Shown here piece after piece: positions 9,434 through 18,700 of a stretch of 64,000 nt of DNA. Made by a program: the position numbers and the translations under genes. How positions within the stretch are numbered: the first letter of the stretch is position 1; each line of letters begins with the position of its first letter. The notes below the pieces were generated by a model. It ran no database searches, had not been told where the DNA came from, and saw nothing but the letters and a program-made list of their open reading frames with translations. The DNA is from Amycolatopsis vancoresmycina. Its GTDB lineage: Bacteria > Actinomycetota > Actinomycetes > Mycobacteriales > Pseudonocardiaceae. Location: assembly GCF_000716785.1 (NCBI RefSeq), contig NZ_JNYY01000001.1, positions 496,001 to 560,000 of the forward strand, given 5' to 3'.

Positions 9434-10557
9434 CCGGCCCGCTGCGTCCCGCGTTCGGGGAAGGCCAGGTCCTGGCCGCGGCGGACCTGACGGCCACCGT
9501 CGAGCACGCCCGCACCACCGCCGCCCGGCACGCGCGGTACCTGCACGAATGGGGGATCGTCGAGGGGCTGGCGCTGGTCACCGCACCCCGGACGGATCCG
9601 CTGTCGGGCGCGCGGTTCGTCGAGGTCACCGTGTCCGCCGGGCTGGCGGTCGACGGGACCGGGCGCGAACTGCTCGTGCCGCGGCCGGTCGTGCTGCGCG
9701 AAGCCGACTTCGAGGCGGTCAACGGCGCCGCGCCGACGGCCGATCCGTACCCGGTGTTCCTCGCCGCCGTCGACCGCGATCCCGGCGGCCCCGCCCGGCC
9801 GGATGCGTGCGGCACCCCGGCGGTGCGCACGCGCGTGGAGGAGTCCTACCAGATCCTGTTCGGCCGGCTGGGCGACGAGCGCCTGGTCGCCGGGCAGCAG
9901 CCGCCGCCGGTGGACGCGGCGTCGGCCGACCCGCCGGTGCGCTGGCTGGTCCTGCTCGGGTACGTCCGCTGGGCCGACGGCCACTTCACCGGGGTCACCA
10001 CGGACGCGCGCCGGGTGGGCCTGCGGCACGCGGGCGTGCGCGCCGACGTCGTGGCCGCGCAGTCGGGCACCCTGACGCTGCGCACGTCGGCGAGCGAGGG
10101 CAAGCCGGCCGTGGTGCTGTCCGGGGAGGACCCGCCCAGCCTGGTCTTCGGCCTGTACCAGGGCAACGGCGGGGTCGACCCGCTGCTGACCGTCGCCGCC
10201 AACGGCAACCTGTCGATCAAGGGCAGCTTCGCCGGCCGGATGTCGGTCGGCAGCGTCCTGGTGACGTCCGGGACCGCCACCGACGGGATGCTGCTGCCGC
10301 TGCCCGACGGCGTCACCGCGCAGGAGGTCGCCGACGGCCGCGCGGTGCTGCACGTCCAGGTCACACCGCGGATCCCGCCGGTGACCGGGATGCAGCTGCA
10401 CAGCGCGGCCGAGGCCGGGGTGGACGCCGACCGGCGGGTGCGCTGCCGGATCCGGACCTACGACCTGCAGACCGCGCCGCCGGAGATCGCCGAACGGCCC
10501 GGGGCGGTCGAGTTCCTGGTGCTGGCCGCGGTCGCGGCGACGAACGGAGGTGACTGA
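9430..10557 (+). CDS. eCIS operon protein, third tandem relative, with fibre-like C-terminal region
   Basis: 375 aa, ATG at 9430 overlapping the previous stop (ATGA). The N-terminal blocks are again recognisable: FGEGQVLAAADL, WGIVEGLALV and VSAGLAVDGTGRELLV. Unlike the first two it has only one cysteine in this region, so the Cys clusters are not conserved in the family. The C-terminal half contains LTVAANGNLSIKGSFAGRM, a motif type common in tail-fibre and spike proteins just before a trimerisation or attachment domain. It may therefore be a short fibre or its adaptor. The RBS for the next gene (GGAGGTGA) lies at the 3' end and overlaps the TGATG junction. Confidence 0.72.
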   Translation: MTGPLRPAFGEGQVLAAADLTATVEHARTTAARHARYLHEWGIVEGLALVTAPRTDPLSGARFVEVTVSAGLAVDGTGRELLVPRPVVLREADFEAVNGAAPTADPYPVFLAAVDRDPGGPARPDACGTPAVRTRVEESYQILFGRLGDERLVAGQQPPPVDAASADPPVRWLVLLGYVRWADGHFTGVTTDARRVGLRHAGVRADVVAAQSGTLTLRTSASEGKPAVVLSGEDPPSLVFGLYQGNGGVDPLLTVAANGNLSIKGSFAGRMSVGSVLVTSGTATDGMLLPLPDGVTAQEVADGRAVLHVQVTPRIPPVTGMQLHSAAEAGVDADRRVRCRIRTYDLQTAPPEIAERPGAVEFLVLAAVAATNGGD

Positions 10558-11102
10558 TGAGCCTGTCCGTGGTGTACGCGGCGGACACCGGGCACGTCCT
10601 GGGTGCGCTGGAGCTGACCGGCGGCGGCGCGCCCGCCGACGTCGGGGCGCTCGTCGGCACGGGCCTGCCCCTGCGCGTCACCGCCAGGCTCGGCGGAACG
10701 GCGCTGAACCTGCCGGTGGCCGCCCGGCGGCTCGGGGCGGCCGCGGTCGACGACGAGCCGGGGGCGTTCACCGACCCGCTGTCCTTCGGCGTCGAGCTGA
10801 CCACGGCCGGCCGGCCGAAACCGGTGCTGGCGCAGCTGGCGCCGTGGCCCGTCGCCGATCCGGTGACGCTGACGACGTCCACGCTGTCGGTCACGCTGCC
10901 GGCGCCGGTCACCCGGGTCACGCCGGTGCTCGTGCTGGTTTCCGGCGACACCGAGCCGTCGGTGACCAGCGGGCAGCTGCAGGCCGGGCAGCAGGAGGTG
11001 GGCGTGCAGGTGCGGCTGCGCACCGGCGACGAGCGCGGCGTGCTGGTGCTGATCGCCGGGCTGACCGGGCTGCTGGCGGCGAAGGTGGTGGCGGACGCGT
11101 GA
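10557..11102 (+). CDS. Hypothetical protein in eCIS operon
   Basis: 181 aa, not recognised. The start codon shares one base with the preceding stop (TGATG) and is preceded by GGAGGTGA. The sequence is rich in Val, Thr, Ala and Pro and looks mainly beta-structured (PVTLTTSTLSVTLPAPVT). It has no signal peptide, transmembrane segment or cysteine. The last 20 residues form a short hydrophobic helix (LVLIAGLTGLLAAKVVADA). Tight coupling on both sides says it belongs to the operon. A small structural or chaperone-like role is possible but nothing in the sequence proves it. Confidence 0.65.
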   Translation: MSLSVVYAADTGHVLGALELTGGGAPADVGALVGTGLPLRVTARLGGTALNLPVAARRLGAAAVDDEPGAFTDPLSFGVELTTAGRPKPVLAQLAPWPVADPVTLTTSTLSVTLPAPVTRVTPVLVLVSGDTEPSVTSGQLQAGQQEVGVQVRLRTGDERGVLVLIAGLTGLLAAKVVADA

Positions 11103-12670
11103 GCGCACCAACCGCCCCGGAGGTGACCGTGCGGCAGTGCCGCGTCACCCTCGTGCGGCGGGGCGGGTGGAGCTGGGGCCCGGATCCCGAAGGCCTGGTC
11201 CGGCAGCTGCTCGCCCGGCTGCCGGACCTGCTCGCCGCGGAGTACTCCGCCGAGCTGGCCGGCGCCGGGCCGGACGTGGAGATCGCGGCACCGGTGACCC
11301 TGGTGGTGCGGGCCGGGACGCTGACGGCGGTACCGGCCTCCCCGGTCGTCGTGGCCGACACCCCGCCGCCGGCCCCGTCCGCGCCGGAACCGGCAGCGGA
11401 TCCGGTCTCGTTCGCGGAGCCGGTCGCGGGGGAGAGCCCGCAACCGCAGTCGATCGCCGGGTTCTTCGCCGAACTGGCCGAGCGCGGCGAACTGGACCCG
11501 ATGCTGGCCCTGCTGCCCGAGGCGGCCCGACGGCACTACGTGCGGGCCGCGCTCGAGCACGTCCGCGCCGATCCCGGCGCGCTGCCACCCGCAGTCGTCG
11601 ACCGGCTGCGGGCCGCCCTGCCGGGACCGGAACTGCCGGAGCAGAACGGAACCGCCGCTACCGAGTCCACTGTGGACGTCACGGCGGTCCGGCCGGGCAC
11701 CGCGGTCGAGACCGCGTCGGCACTGCCGTTCCTGCTGGCCGGACCGCTGGCGCGGGTCGGCTACCTCGACGCGATCGGACCCGTCCTGGCCGAGGACGCG
11801 CCGCTGTTCGCCGCGGCACTGGCGTACAAGGTGCTCGGCCCGGCGGCGCGCGGCTGGCGGCGCACCGAACCCGACCGCCGGACCGCCGCCGCCTTCGCCG
11901 GGCTGGCCGACGTGCCGGACGACGACCTGGCCGCGTTCGCCCGCCGCGGCCGCCCCGCGCTCGGGGTGCTCGACGGCGTGCTCGCGCTGGCGCTGTGCCG
12001 CGGCCACGACCCCGCCGTGCCGCTGCTGCTCGCCGGGGCCGCCGGCGGGCTGGTGCTGGCCGACGCACAGGGCATGTTCCCGATCGCCTGGTCCGGCTCG
12101 CCGTCGGACCTGCTGCCGCACTGGGAAGCGTGCGGGCGGCCGCCGGTCCTGGTCTGCGACAGCCCGCTGCCCCGCCGGTGCCTCGCGGACCTCGTGTCGG
12201 CGGGCGTGCCCCTGATCACCGACGTCCGGCCGCTGCGCGGCGACCCGCTGGCCCGGCTGCCCTGGCGCACTCCACTGTGGACGGCCGGCGCGGTCGAGCT
12301 CCGGCACGCGGCGGACTTCCCGGGCCACGCCGCGCGGCTGGCCTCGTTCGTCCGTGCCCTGGTCCTGGAGCGCCGGGCCGTCCCACTCGCCGCCGCACCG
12401 GACCTCGAACGCAGCGTCACGCTCGCGGCGTCGCTGGGGCTGGGCATGATCGCCTGGCAGCTGTGGCACGACCGGGAAACCCCGGAACCGGTGCTGGCGC
12501 TGAGCCGGTTCGGTGACCTGGACGCTTCGGTGCGGTTCGAGGCCCACGCGGTGCGCGTGCGGGTCCCGCTGGGCCGCCGGCACGCGGACCTGCTGCGGGC
12601 CGGGCTGCTCGCCGACGTGCCCCGGGTGCCCTGGCTCGGCGGCCGGACCCTGACCTTCTCGGGCGGATGA
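11099..12670 (+). CDS. Possible CIS tape-measure-type (CIS_TMP-like) protein
   Basis: 523 aa from the GTG at 11099 (GTGA overlap with the previous stop). Longer in-frame extensions upstream lie entirely inside the preceding gene. The N-terminus (VRQCRVTLVRRGGWSWGPD, then LVRQLLARLPDLLAAEYSAE) resembles the N-terminal part of proteins annotated as contractile injection system tape measure proteins, where a short beta-hairpin is followed by an amphipathic 'LL..RLP.LL' helix. A later segment (ALPFLLAGPLARVGYLDAIG) resembles the 'a.GLvLL.PFL...f..lGl' block of that family. At 523 aa it is a plausible size. The resemblance is by eye and weak, so the alternative is an unassigned eCIS-specific protein upstream of the ATPase. 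Confidence 0.45.
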   Translation: MSAPTAPEVTVRQCRVTLVRRGGWSWGPDPEGLVRQLLARLPDLLAAEYSAELAGAGPDVEIAAPVTLVVRAGTLTAVPASPVVVADTPPPAPSAPEPAADPVSFAEPVAGESPQPQSIAGFFAELAERGELDPMLALLPEAARRHYVRAALEHVRADPGALPPAVVDRLRAALPGPELPEQNGTAATESTVDVTAVRPGTAVETASALPFLLAGPLARVGYLDAIGPVLAEDAPLFAAALAYKVLGPAARGWRRTEPDRRTAAAFAGLADVPDDDLAAFARRGRPALGVLDGVLALALCRGHDPAVPLLLAGAAGGLVLADAQGMFPIAWSGSPSDLLPHWEACGRPPVLVCDSPLPRRCLADLVSAGVPLITDVRPLRGDPLARLPWRTPLWTAGAVELRHAADFPGHAARLASFVRALVLERRAVPLAAAPDLERSVTLAASLGLGMIAWQLWHDRETPEPVLALSRFGDLDASVRFEAHAVRVRVPLGRRHADLLRAGLLADVPRVPWLGGRTLTFSGG

Positions 12671-14739
12671 CGATGGACGCGGCGATCGAACACCTGCGGA
12701 TCCGCCTGACCGGCACGCACCGGGCGCTGCGCGCGGCGGTCGAGCGGCAGGCCGCGCTGGCCGCGCAGCTGACCCGGCCCGACCTCACGCCGTACTGCGT
12801 GACCGACGAACAGGTCGGCGTGCTGCTCGACCAGGTGGCCGCGGTCGCCGCAGCGATGACCGAACCCGGGGACGGGGTGCCGCCGGAGCCGGACGCCGAA
12901 CGCGACCTGCGGCGCGCGGCGGCCGCGAACGGGCGGACGTTGCCGCTGGACGCGCTCGCGACCCGGTTCGGGCTCTCCCGCGCCGACCAGGACGCACTCG
13001 TGCTGGTCGCGGCCCCGGAACTCGACCCCGGCTACGGCCGCATCTACGCCTACATCGTCGACAACCTCAACCGGCGCCTGCCGAGCGTGGAACTGCTGGT
13101 CACCGTCGGCACGGGCCCGCGGCTCGCCCGCCGGCGCGCGCTCGGCCCGGCCGGTCCGCTGCGGCGGTTCGGCCTGCTGCGGCCCTCCGGCGACGCGCCA
13201 CTGGACCTCGACCAGGAACTGGTGCTCGGGCCCGGGGTGTTCGAGTTCCTGCTGGGGTGGGGCGGCGACGTCGGCCTGCTCGGCCACGACCCCGGCGAGG
13301 TCGCCGCACCGCGGGTCGTCCTGCCGGTCCTGTCCTCGGACGGCCTGACCCGGCTGGGACGCGCGCTGGCCTCCGGCGACGTCGACCTGGCCGGGCTGTG
13401 GTTCCCGCCGCCCGCCGGCCCGCCCGACGGACAGCTCGACGCCGTCCGGGCGCTCGCCCAGGCGGCCGGGAAGCCGTTGCGGCGCCTGACTTCCGCCGTC
13501 GAGGACGACCTGCGGATCGCGGCCGCGGTGGACGCCGTGCTGTGGATCCCGGTCGACGACGTCCCGGACGAGACGCTGGTCGCCGCGCTGGTGCGGTCCC
13601 GGGTGCCGGTGTGCCTGACCGGGCTCAAGCCGTGGCGCCCGGCGAGCCTGCTGGCGGCGCGCTCGTACGGCGAGCTGACCATCCCCTCGCCGGACTTCCA
13701 GGACCGCCGGGCGATGTGGTCGGCCGCCCTGCCCGGGCTGGCCGGGCCGCTGCTGGAGGACCTCGCCGTCCGGTACCGGATGAGCGGCGGCGAGCTGCGC
13801 GCGGTCGCCTCGGTGGCCGGTGCGGGCGCCCGGCTCGCCGGCGACGGGCAGCCGGTCGCCGAGCACGTCGAACCCGCGATCGCGACCGTCACCCGCGGCC
13901 GGTCCGGCGGCGCGGTCCAGGCGATCCTGCCGCGGCGCGGGCTCGACGACCTGGTCCTGCCCGGCCCGCAGCTCACCCAGATCATGGAGATCGCGTCGGC
14001 GTTCCGCGCCTGGCCGCGGATCGCCGAGACGTGGGGGTTCGCCCGGCGCTCGGCGCACGGCGGGGTCAAGGCGCTGTTCACCGGCGAGCCCGGGACCGGG
14101 AAGACGATGTCGGCCGAGATCGTCACCGGCATGCTCGGGCTCGAGCTGCTGAAGGTGGACCTCGCCCAGGTCGTCTCCAAGTGGGTGGGGGAGACCGAGA
14201 AGAACATGGAGACCGCGTTCCGGCGGGCCGAGGAAAGCCACGCGGTGCTGCTGTTCGACGAGGCCGACGCGCTGTTCGGCAAGCGCGGCGAGGTCCGCCA
14301 CGGCACCGACCGGTACGCGAACCTCGAAGTCGGCTACCTGCTGCAGCGGCTGGAAGCCAGCGACGGCCTGATCATCCTGACCAGCAACCTCAAGGAGAAC
14401 ATCGACCCGGCGTTCACCCGCCGCTTCCACTTCGTGGTGCACTTCCCGCGCCCCGGCGCCGCCGAACGCCGCCGCCTGTGGCGCCTGGCCTTCCCACCCG
14501 AAGCGCCACTGGCCGCCGACGTCGACTTCGACGTCCTCGCCCGCCTGGACATGACCGGGGCGGGCATCACGGCGGCGGCCCGCACCGCCGCACTGGCCGC
14601 CGCCGACGCCACGGCCGCGTCGATCGGGATGCGGCACGTGGTCCGCGGCGTGGCCCGCCAGTTCCACCGCGAGGCCCGCCTGCTGCGCCCGGCCGAACTC
14701 GGCCCCTTCGCGCACCTGCTGGATTCGGAGGCGCCATGA
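12667..14739 (+). CDS. AAA+ ATPase of the eCIS (Afp15-like)
   Basis: 690 aa, ATG at 12667 overlapping the previous stop. The AAA+ module is in the C-terminal third. Walker A is GEPGTGKT at residues 473-480, and Walker B is VLLFDEADALF with D531/E532. The sensor region has IIILTSNLKENIDPAFTRRF (written here as LTSNLKENID...RRF) with an arginine finger candidate. The N-terminal ~440 residues form a helical domain with degenerate AAA-like motifs. An AAA+ ATPase at the end of the structural genes separates eCIS clusters from ordinary phage tails. In Afp it is thought to act in assembly or tail-terminator function. It overlaps the next small gene by 4 nt (ATGA). Confidence 0.92.
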   Translation: MTMDAAIEHLRIRLTGTHRALRAAVERQAALAAQLTRPDLTPYCVTDEQVGVLLDQVAAVAAAMTEPGDGVPPEPDAERDLRRAAAANGRTLPLDALATRFGLSRADQDALVLVAAPELDPGYGRIYAYIVDNLNRRLPSVELLVTVGTGPRLARRRALGPAGPLRRFGLLRPSGDAPLDLDQELVLGPGVFEFLLGWGGDVGLLGHDPGEVAAPRVVLPVLSSDGLTRLGRALASGDVDLAGLWFPPPAGPPDGQLDAVRALAQAAGKPLRRLTSAVEDDLRIAAAVDAVLWIPVDDVPDETLVAALVRSRVPVCLTGLKPWRPASLLAARSYGELTIPSPDFQDRRAMWSAALPGLAGPLLEDLAVRYRMSGGELRAVASVAGAGARLAGDGQPVAEHVEPAIATVTRGRSGGAVQAILPRRGLDDLVLPGPQLTQIMEIASAFRAWPRIAETWGFARRSAHGGVKALFTGEPGTGKTMSAEIVTGMLGLELLKVDLAQVVSKWVGETEKNMETAFRRAEESHAVLLFDEADALFGKRGEVRHGTDRYANLEVGYLLQRLEASDGLIILTSNLKENIDPAFTRRFHFVVHFPRPGAAERRRLWRLAFPPEAPLAADVDFDVLARLDMTGAGITAAARTAALAAADATAASIGMRHVVRGVARQFHREARLLRPAELGPFAHLLDSEAP

Positions 14740-15017
14740 CCGAACTGCTCCCGCCCCAGCGCCCGCCGGCGCCCCCGGTCACCGCCCAGGAACTGCGGGT
14801 GGCGGCCGCCGCCGAACGCGGCCACACACCACTGGTCCTGGTCCCCGCCGTGGTCGGCAACGCCCAGACGGCCAAGAGCATGGAGTCGAAGACTGCTCCC
14901 GTCGAAGCCGCCGTCTCGGCCGGGCAGGACCGGGCCGGCAACGCCGCCGTGGCCGGCGCCGCGATGCGCATGATCCCGATGGCCCTGCCGAAGGCCGAGA
15001 CCCACCCCGGCCGGTGA
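14736..15017 (+). CDS. Small eCIS-operon protein carrying a GN-AV tag
   Basis: 93 aa, ATG at 14736 overlapping the ATPase stop (ATGA). It is easily missed because it sits inside a longer antisense-like frame. The first third is Pro/Ala-rich. The segment AGQDRAGNAAVAGAAMRM (about residues 67-84) carries the GN-AV motif found at the N-termini of eCIS-associated cargo proteins. The same motif occurs in the two putative toxins of this window (AGQDLVGNSAV and LQRAAGNAAV). Here it lies near the C-terminus of a very short protein, which could be a reduced cargo, an adaptor, or a decoy of the loading signal. Its 3' end is 3 nt from the stop of the convergent gene. Confidence 0.6.
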   Translation: MTELLPPQRPPAPPVTAQELRVAAAAERGHTPLVLVPAVVGNAQTAKSMESKTAPVEAAVSAGQDRAGNAAVAGAAMRMIPMALPKAETHPGR

Positions 15018-15020
15018 CCG

Positions 15021-15788
15021 CTACCCGAGCGCCTCCACCCGGCGGACCGACCCGTTCGTGACGACCGCGATCAGCCGCTCACCCGGCAGGTCCAGGAACG
15101 GGCACCCGTCGGCACCTTCGCGCAAAGACGCCGACTCGTCACCCGGCTCGAGCCACAGCAGCTTCCCCGATTCCAGCCAGCCGGCCAGCTCGAAGTCGTA
15201 GTCCGCCACGTCGGCCGCGGCGGTGGCCCAGCCGCGGGGCTCGCCGGGCACGTAGACCGGGTAATCGTGGGTGCCCCACAGGTTGATCAGCGGAACCCCC
15301 TCGGGTTCGGGCCCGAAGTAGCTGATCGTCCAGCCGGTGTGCCGGCCGACGGGCACCTCGGCGAGCACCGCGCGGACACCGGGCGCGGCCAGGATCCGCG
15401 GCACCACGAACGGCACCCCCGGCCCCGGAACGGCCGTGAAAGGCGTGTCCTCCACCGGATCCGCGAGACGCATCGCGCCCGCCATGGCCAACCACGTCGG
15501 GGGCACCGAGGTGGGCAACCGGCGAATCGTGGCGTCGTAAGCCCAGAACTTCCCGTCCAGCCCGTAGGTGTCGAGGGGCCACTGCACCACCTCGCCGGTG
15601 TCCGGGCTGCGGGCGACGGTCACCGCCGGCAGCATCCGGCGGTACCAGCGGTTGATCTCCGTGATGCGGTCCCACAGCGGGAACGCCTCTTCGTCGCGGC
15701 CGGCTGCGCGCAGTTCGAGCGCGCGCGCTTTCAACTGGTTGGCTTCGGCGGTCAGCCGCCTTCGTTCGGCACCGGGATCGTCGGTCAT
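15021..15788 (-). CDS. Hypothetical protein, partner gene of the large cargo protein
   Basis: 255 aa, not recognised. The ATG at 15788 lies 6 nt after the stop of the upstream cargo gene, with GGAGGAG inside that gene's 3' end, so the two form an operon. The N-terminal ~40 residues are helical and charged (AERRRLTAEANQLKARALEL). The remainder is a mixed alpha/beta domain rich in Trp, Pro and Asp (GWTISYFGPEPEGVPLINLW). There is no signal peptide or membrane segment. The position directly after a toxin-like gene would fit an immunity, chaperone or adaptor protein. Immunity is less obvious if the toxin acts only in eukaryotic cells. The function stays open. Confidence 0.6.
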   Translation of the reverse strand: MTDDPGAERRRLTAEANQLKARALELRAAGRDEEAFPLWDRITEINRWYRRMLPAVTVARSPDTGEVVQWPLDTYGLDGKFWAYDATIRRLPTSVPPTWLAMAGAMRLADPVEDTPFTAVPGPGVPFVVPRILAAPGVRAVLAEVPVGRHTGWTISYFGPEPEGVPLINLWGTHDYPVYVPGEPRGWATAAADVADYDFELAGWLESGKLLWLEPGDESASLREGADGCPFLDLPGERLIAVVTNGSVRRVEALG

Positions 15789-15794
15789 CGCGGA

Positions 15795-18700
15795 TCAGCT
15801 TCTCCTCCGGCTCAGCGGGGTTTCGGCGTAGGCGAACCGTACCGGCTGGCCGGGCGCGAACCGGACCAGCCCCTCGCCTCCGGCACGGGTGTGCTGTTTC
15901 AAAAGTTTCTGCCTGTCCTTCTCCTCGTCTTCGTTCTTCGTCTTCCAGCGCACGACGGCACCGTGCATCACGCCGATCTCGCGGTCGATCAGATCCTGGA
16001 TGAATTCGTCGTACTCGGCGTCGGACATTTCACTGCCGTCGGCGAATCGGATGTCGTACAGGTCGTGGTCGCCGGCCAGCGGCCACCGCCTGCCGTGTTC
16101 GTCGTAACCGAAGACGACGTAGTCCTTCACGTCGTACCGGCCGGGACCTCGTCGTCCCTGCCCCAGTTTCCGCATGGTGTCGCCGTACTTCCGCCGTTCG
16201 ACCTCCCGCTGCTCCCGCCGCTCGACGACCGCTTCCCGCTGCTCGGCGCGCAGGCCGCGGCGCGGCTGGGGCACCTCGCGGAGGAAGAACCCGACGAGTC
16301 CGCGTTTGGCGGGTGCGATCACCGGTGGTTCGCCGAGCTGGATGTCCCGGTCGTTGATCGTCTTGACCTTGATCGCCTGCGGCTTGTACAGAGCCTTCTT
16401 CTTTTCCAGGTGCCGCACGGAAGCCGGGTTGGTCGGCCGGACCTCGATGATCAGCTCGTTCTGGTCCGCCTGACGCTGGAATTCGCTCTGGTTGGCCGAC
16501 AGGATGCCGTAGTCGGCCCGGATTTCCTCCCGGGTCAACGCGATGTTTTCCTTCGGCCCGGCAAGCTCCGGGTTGACCGCCGCCACGAAATGGGCGACGT
16601 GCTCGGTGCCCTTGACCCCCTCGACGACGATGTCCAGCCTGGTCAGCTTGTGCCGACGGCGGATCCCGGCCAGTTTCGGCTTGATCTGCCGCACCGTCAG
16701 CCCGGCCTTGACCAGCGCCCGGGCGTCCCGCAGTCCCGCGGCCAGCAACCGCTGGAAATCCTTCTTCCCGGGTTTCGCGGGCTTCTTCTTCGGCTTCGCG
16801 GGCCGCCGCTTGCCCCACAGGCGTTTGACCAGGCCGACGATTTTGTCGATCACCCAGTCGACTGCCTTCCCGACCGGTTTCGCCAGCGCCTGCACGATCT
16901 TCTTGACCCGGTCGGCGATGCCGCCGACGCCGAGGAGCGAGGCCAGCAGGCCGAGCAGCACCGGGATCGACTTCGCCAGCGCCCGCTCGACCAGCCCGGC
17001 CACCCCGCCGACGGCACCGCGCGCGATCGCGATGACGGCGTCGAGCACCGCGTTGACGAACTCGAGGATCTGCCGCGCTCGGGTGACGACGAACGTGACG
17101 ATGTCGATGATCAGCTTCACCGCCCGGATGAACGCCGACGCGGGGTTGAACAGCGAAATGATCCAGGTGATGCCCGCGACCACGATGGTCGGCGTGACGT
17201 ACTCGATCACCTTGTCCAGCAGCGTCTTGCGCAGGTCGCCGACGCGCTCCCGCAGGTCGTCCCACATCCCCGCGACACCGCGCCGCCGCACCTCGGCCAC
17301 CAGCGGCACCGCGGCCTCCGCCGCGGCGACCGCCTGCTCGGGGACGCGGCGGACGATCCGGGCGCGGATCGCCTGCCAGGTCAGGCCGAGCAACCCGGCC
17401 AGCAACGTCAGCACGCCACGGGTGTCGAACTTGTCCGGCAGCTGCAGCCCGGCCTCGGTGGCCTTGCCCAGCAACCAGCTCATGATGCCCTGCTGCAGGT
17501 GGGTGCCGATGTTGCGCAGGAATAGCCGCAACCCGTCGCCGACGCCGGTGACGAGGTTGCGCAGGAACCCGATCGGGTCGCCGAGGATCAGGAACACCGC
17601 CTGCGCGGCCTTCGCCAGCACCGACAGCAGCAGGTCCTTCAGTTCCATGATGGTCTTGATGACGCCCTTGACCGCGTCGACGGCCTTGGCCACCAGGCCC
17701 TTGTTCTTCTCCTTCTCCTCGGCGATTTCGTCGTCGACGGCCTTGAGCGCGTCGGTGTACTTGGTGGCCAGGGTGTCGACGAGTTCGGTGCCCTTGTCGT
17801 CGACCGACTCGCTGAGTTCGTCGAACTTGCCGGCGAAGTCGGCGGCGGCCTGCTTGCCGATGTTCTGCAGGTCGGCGGGGAGCTTCCTGACCGCCGCCTG
17901 CAGTTCGGTGCGGCCGCGGGCGATGCGCTGCTTGGCGCGGTTGAGCTCGGCGCCGATGGTGTCGGCGACGTCCGAGATGACCTGCCGCATCCGCTGCAGG
18001 TAGTGGTCGCGGGCGGCGTCGAAGATCAGGTTCGCCTCGTCGGGCAGCCCGGCGAACTGGTCCTTGACCCAGCGCAGCTTGCCGATCGGGCCGGAGTACC
18101 GCCGGTCCTTGTACTCGTCCATCTTCTGCCGGTGTTCGGCGGTGAACGCGTCGCGCGCGTCCTTCTCCTCGCGGGTGAACTGGTCGTCGACCTTCTTGTC
18201 GAGACCGGCCAGGATGTGCTGGACGTCCTGCTGCATCGTGTCGAAGACGGCCTGCAGGATCGCGGTGACTTCGACGCGTTTGTCCTCGTCCCGGCCTTTC
18301 GCGCCGCCCTTGCCCGCGGCGACCTGCTGCCCGGCGCGGACCCGCTGGGCACCCATGGCGCCCATCGCCGCGGTGCCGAGCCGCTTGGCCTGCGCGGTCG
18401 ACGCCTGCAGGGTCTTGGCCTCACTCGCCCGCATCCGCCCAGGCGCGGCTTCCGAATCGCGTTCGGCGGCCTTCTTGTCGTTGAGGGCGCCGGTGAAGGC
18501 CGGTTCGTTGGCTTTCCGCAGTTGTGGTTCGGTGACGCGGGCGTCGGCCAGCTGCCGGTCGACCTCGGCGGGTCCGGCGGACAGGTCGGTGGCCGACGCG
18601 GGCTGCTTGTCGGGCACGGCGTCCGCGGCGTTCGGCGCGGCGGGCGTCCCCGGCGGCCGGTCCGGCGCCATCGGGACGACCTTCTTCACCACCGCCGCGG

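Noticed and set aside
1..15017. Interpretation as a prophage tail module
   Set aside because: The AAA+ ATPase, the triplicated eCIS-type family and the tagged small protein favour an eCIS. No capsid, lysis or integrase gene is visible, though sequence to the left is missing.
15267..17525. Long plus-strand frames opposite the cargo gene
   Set aside because: Asp/Gln/His/Arg-rich shadow of a well-supported minus-strand protein.
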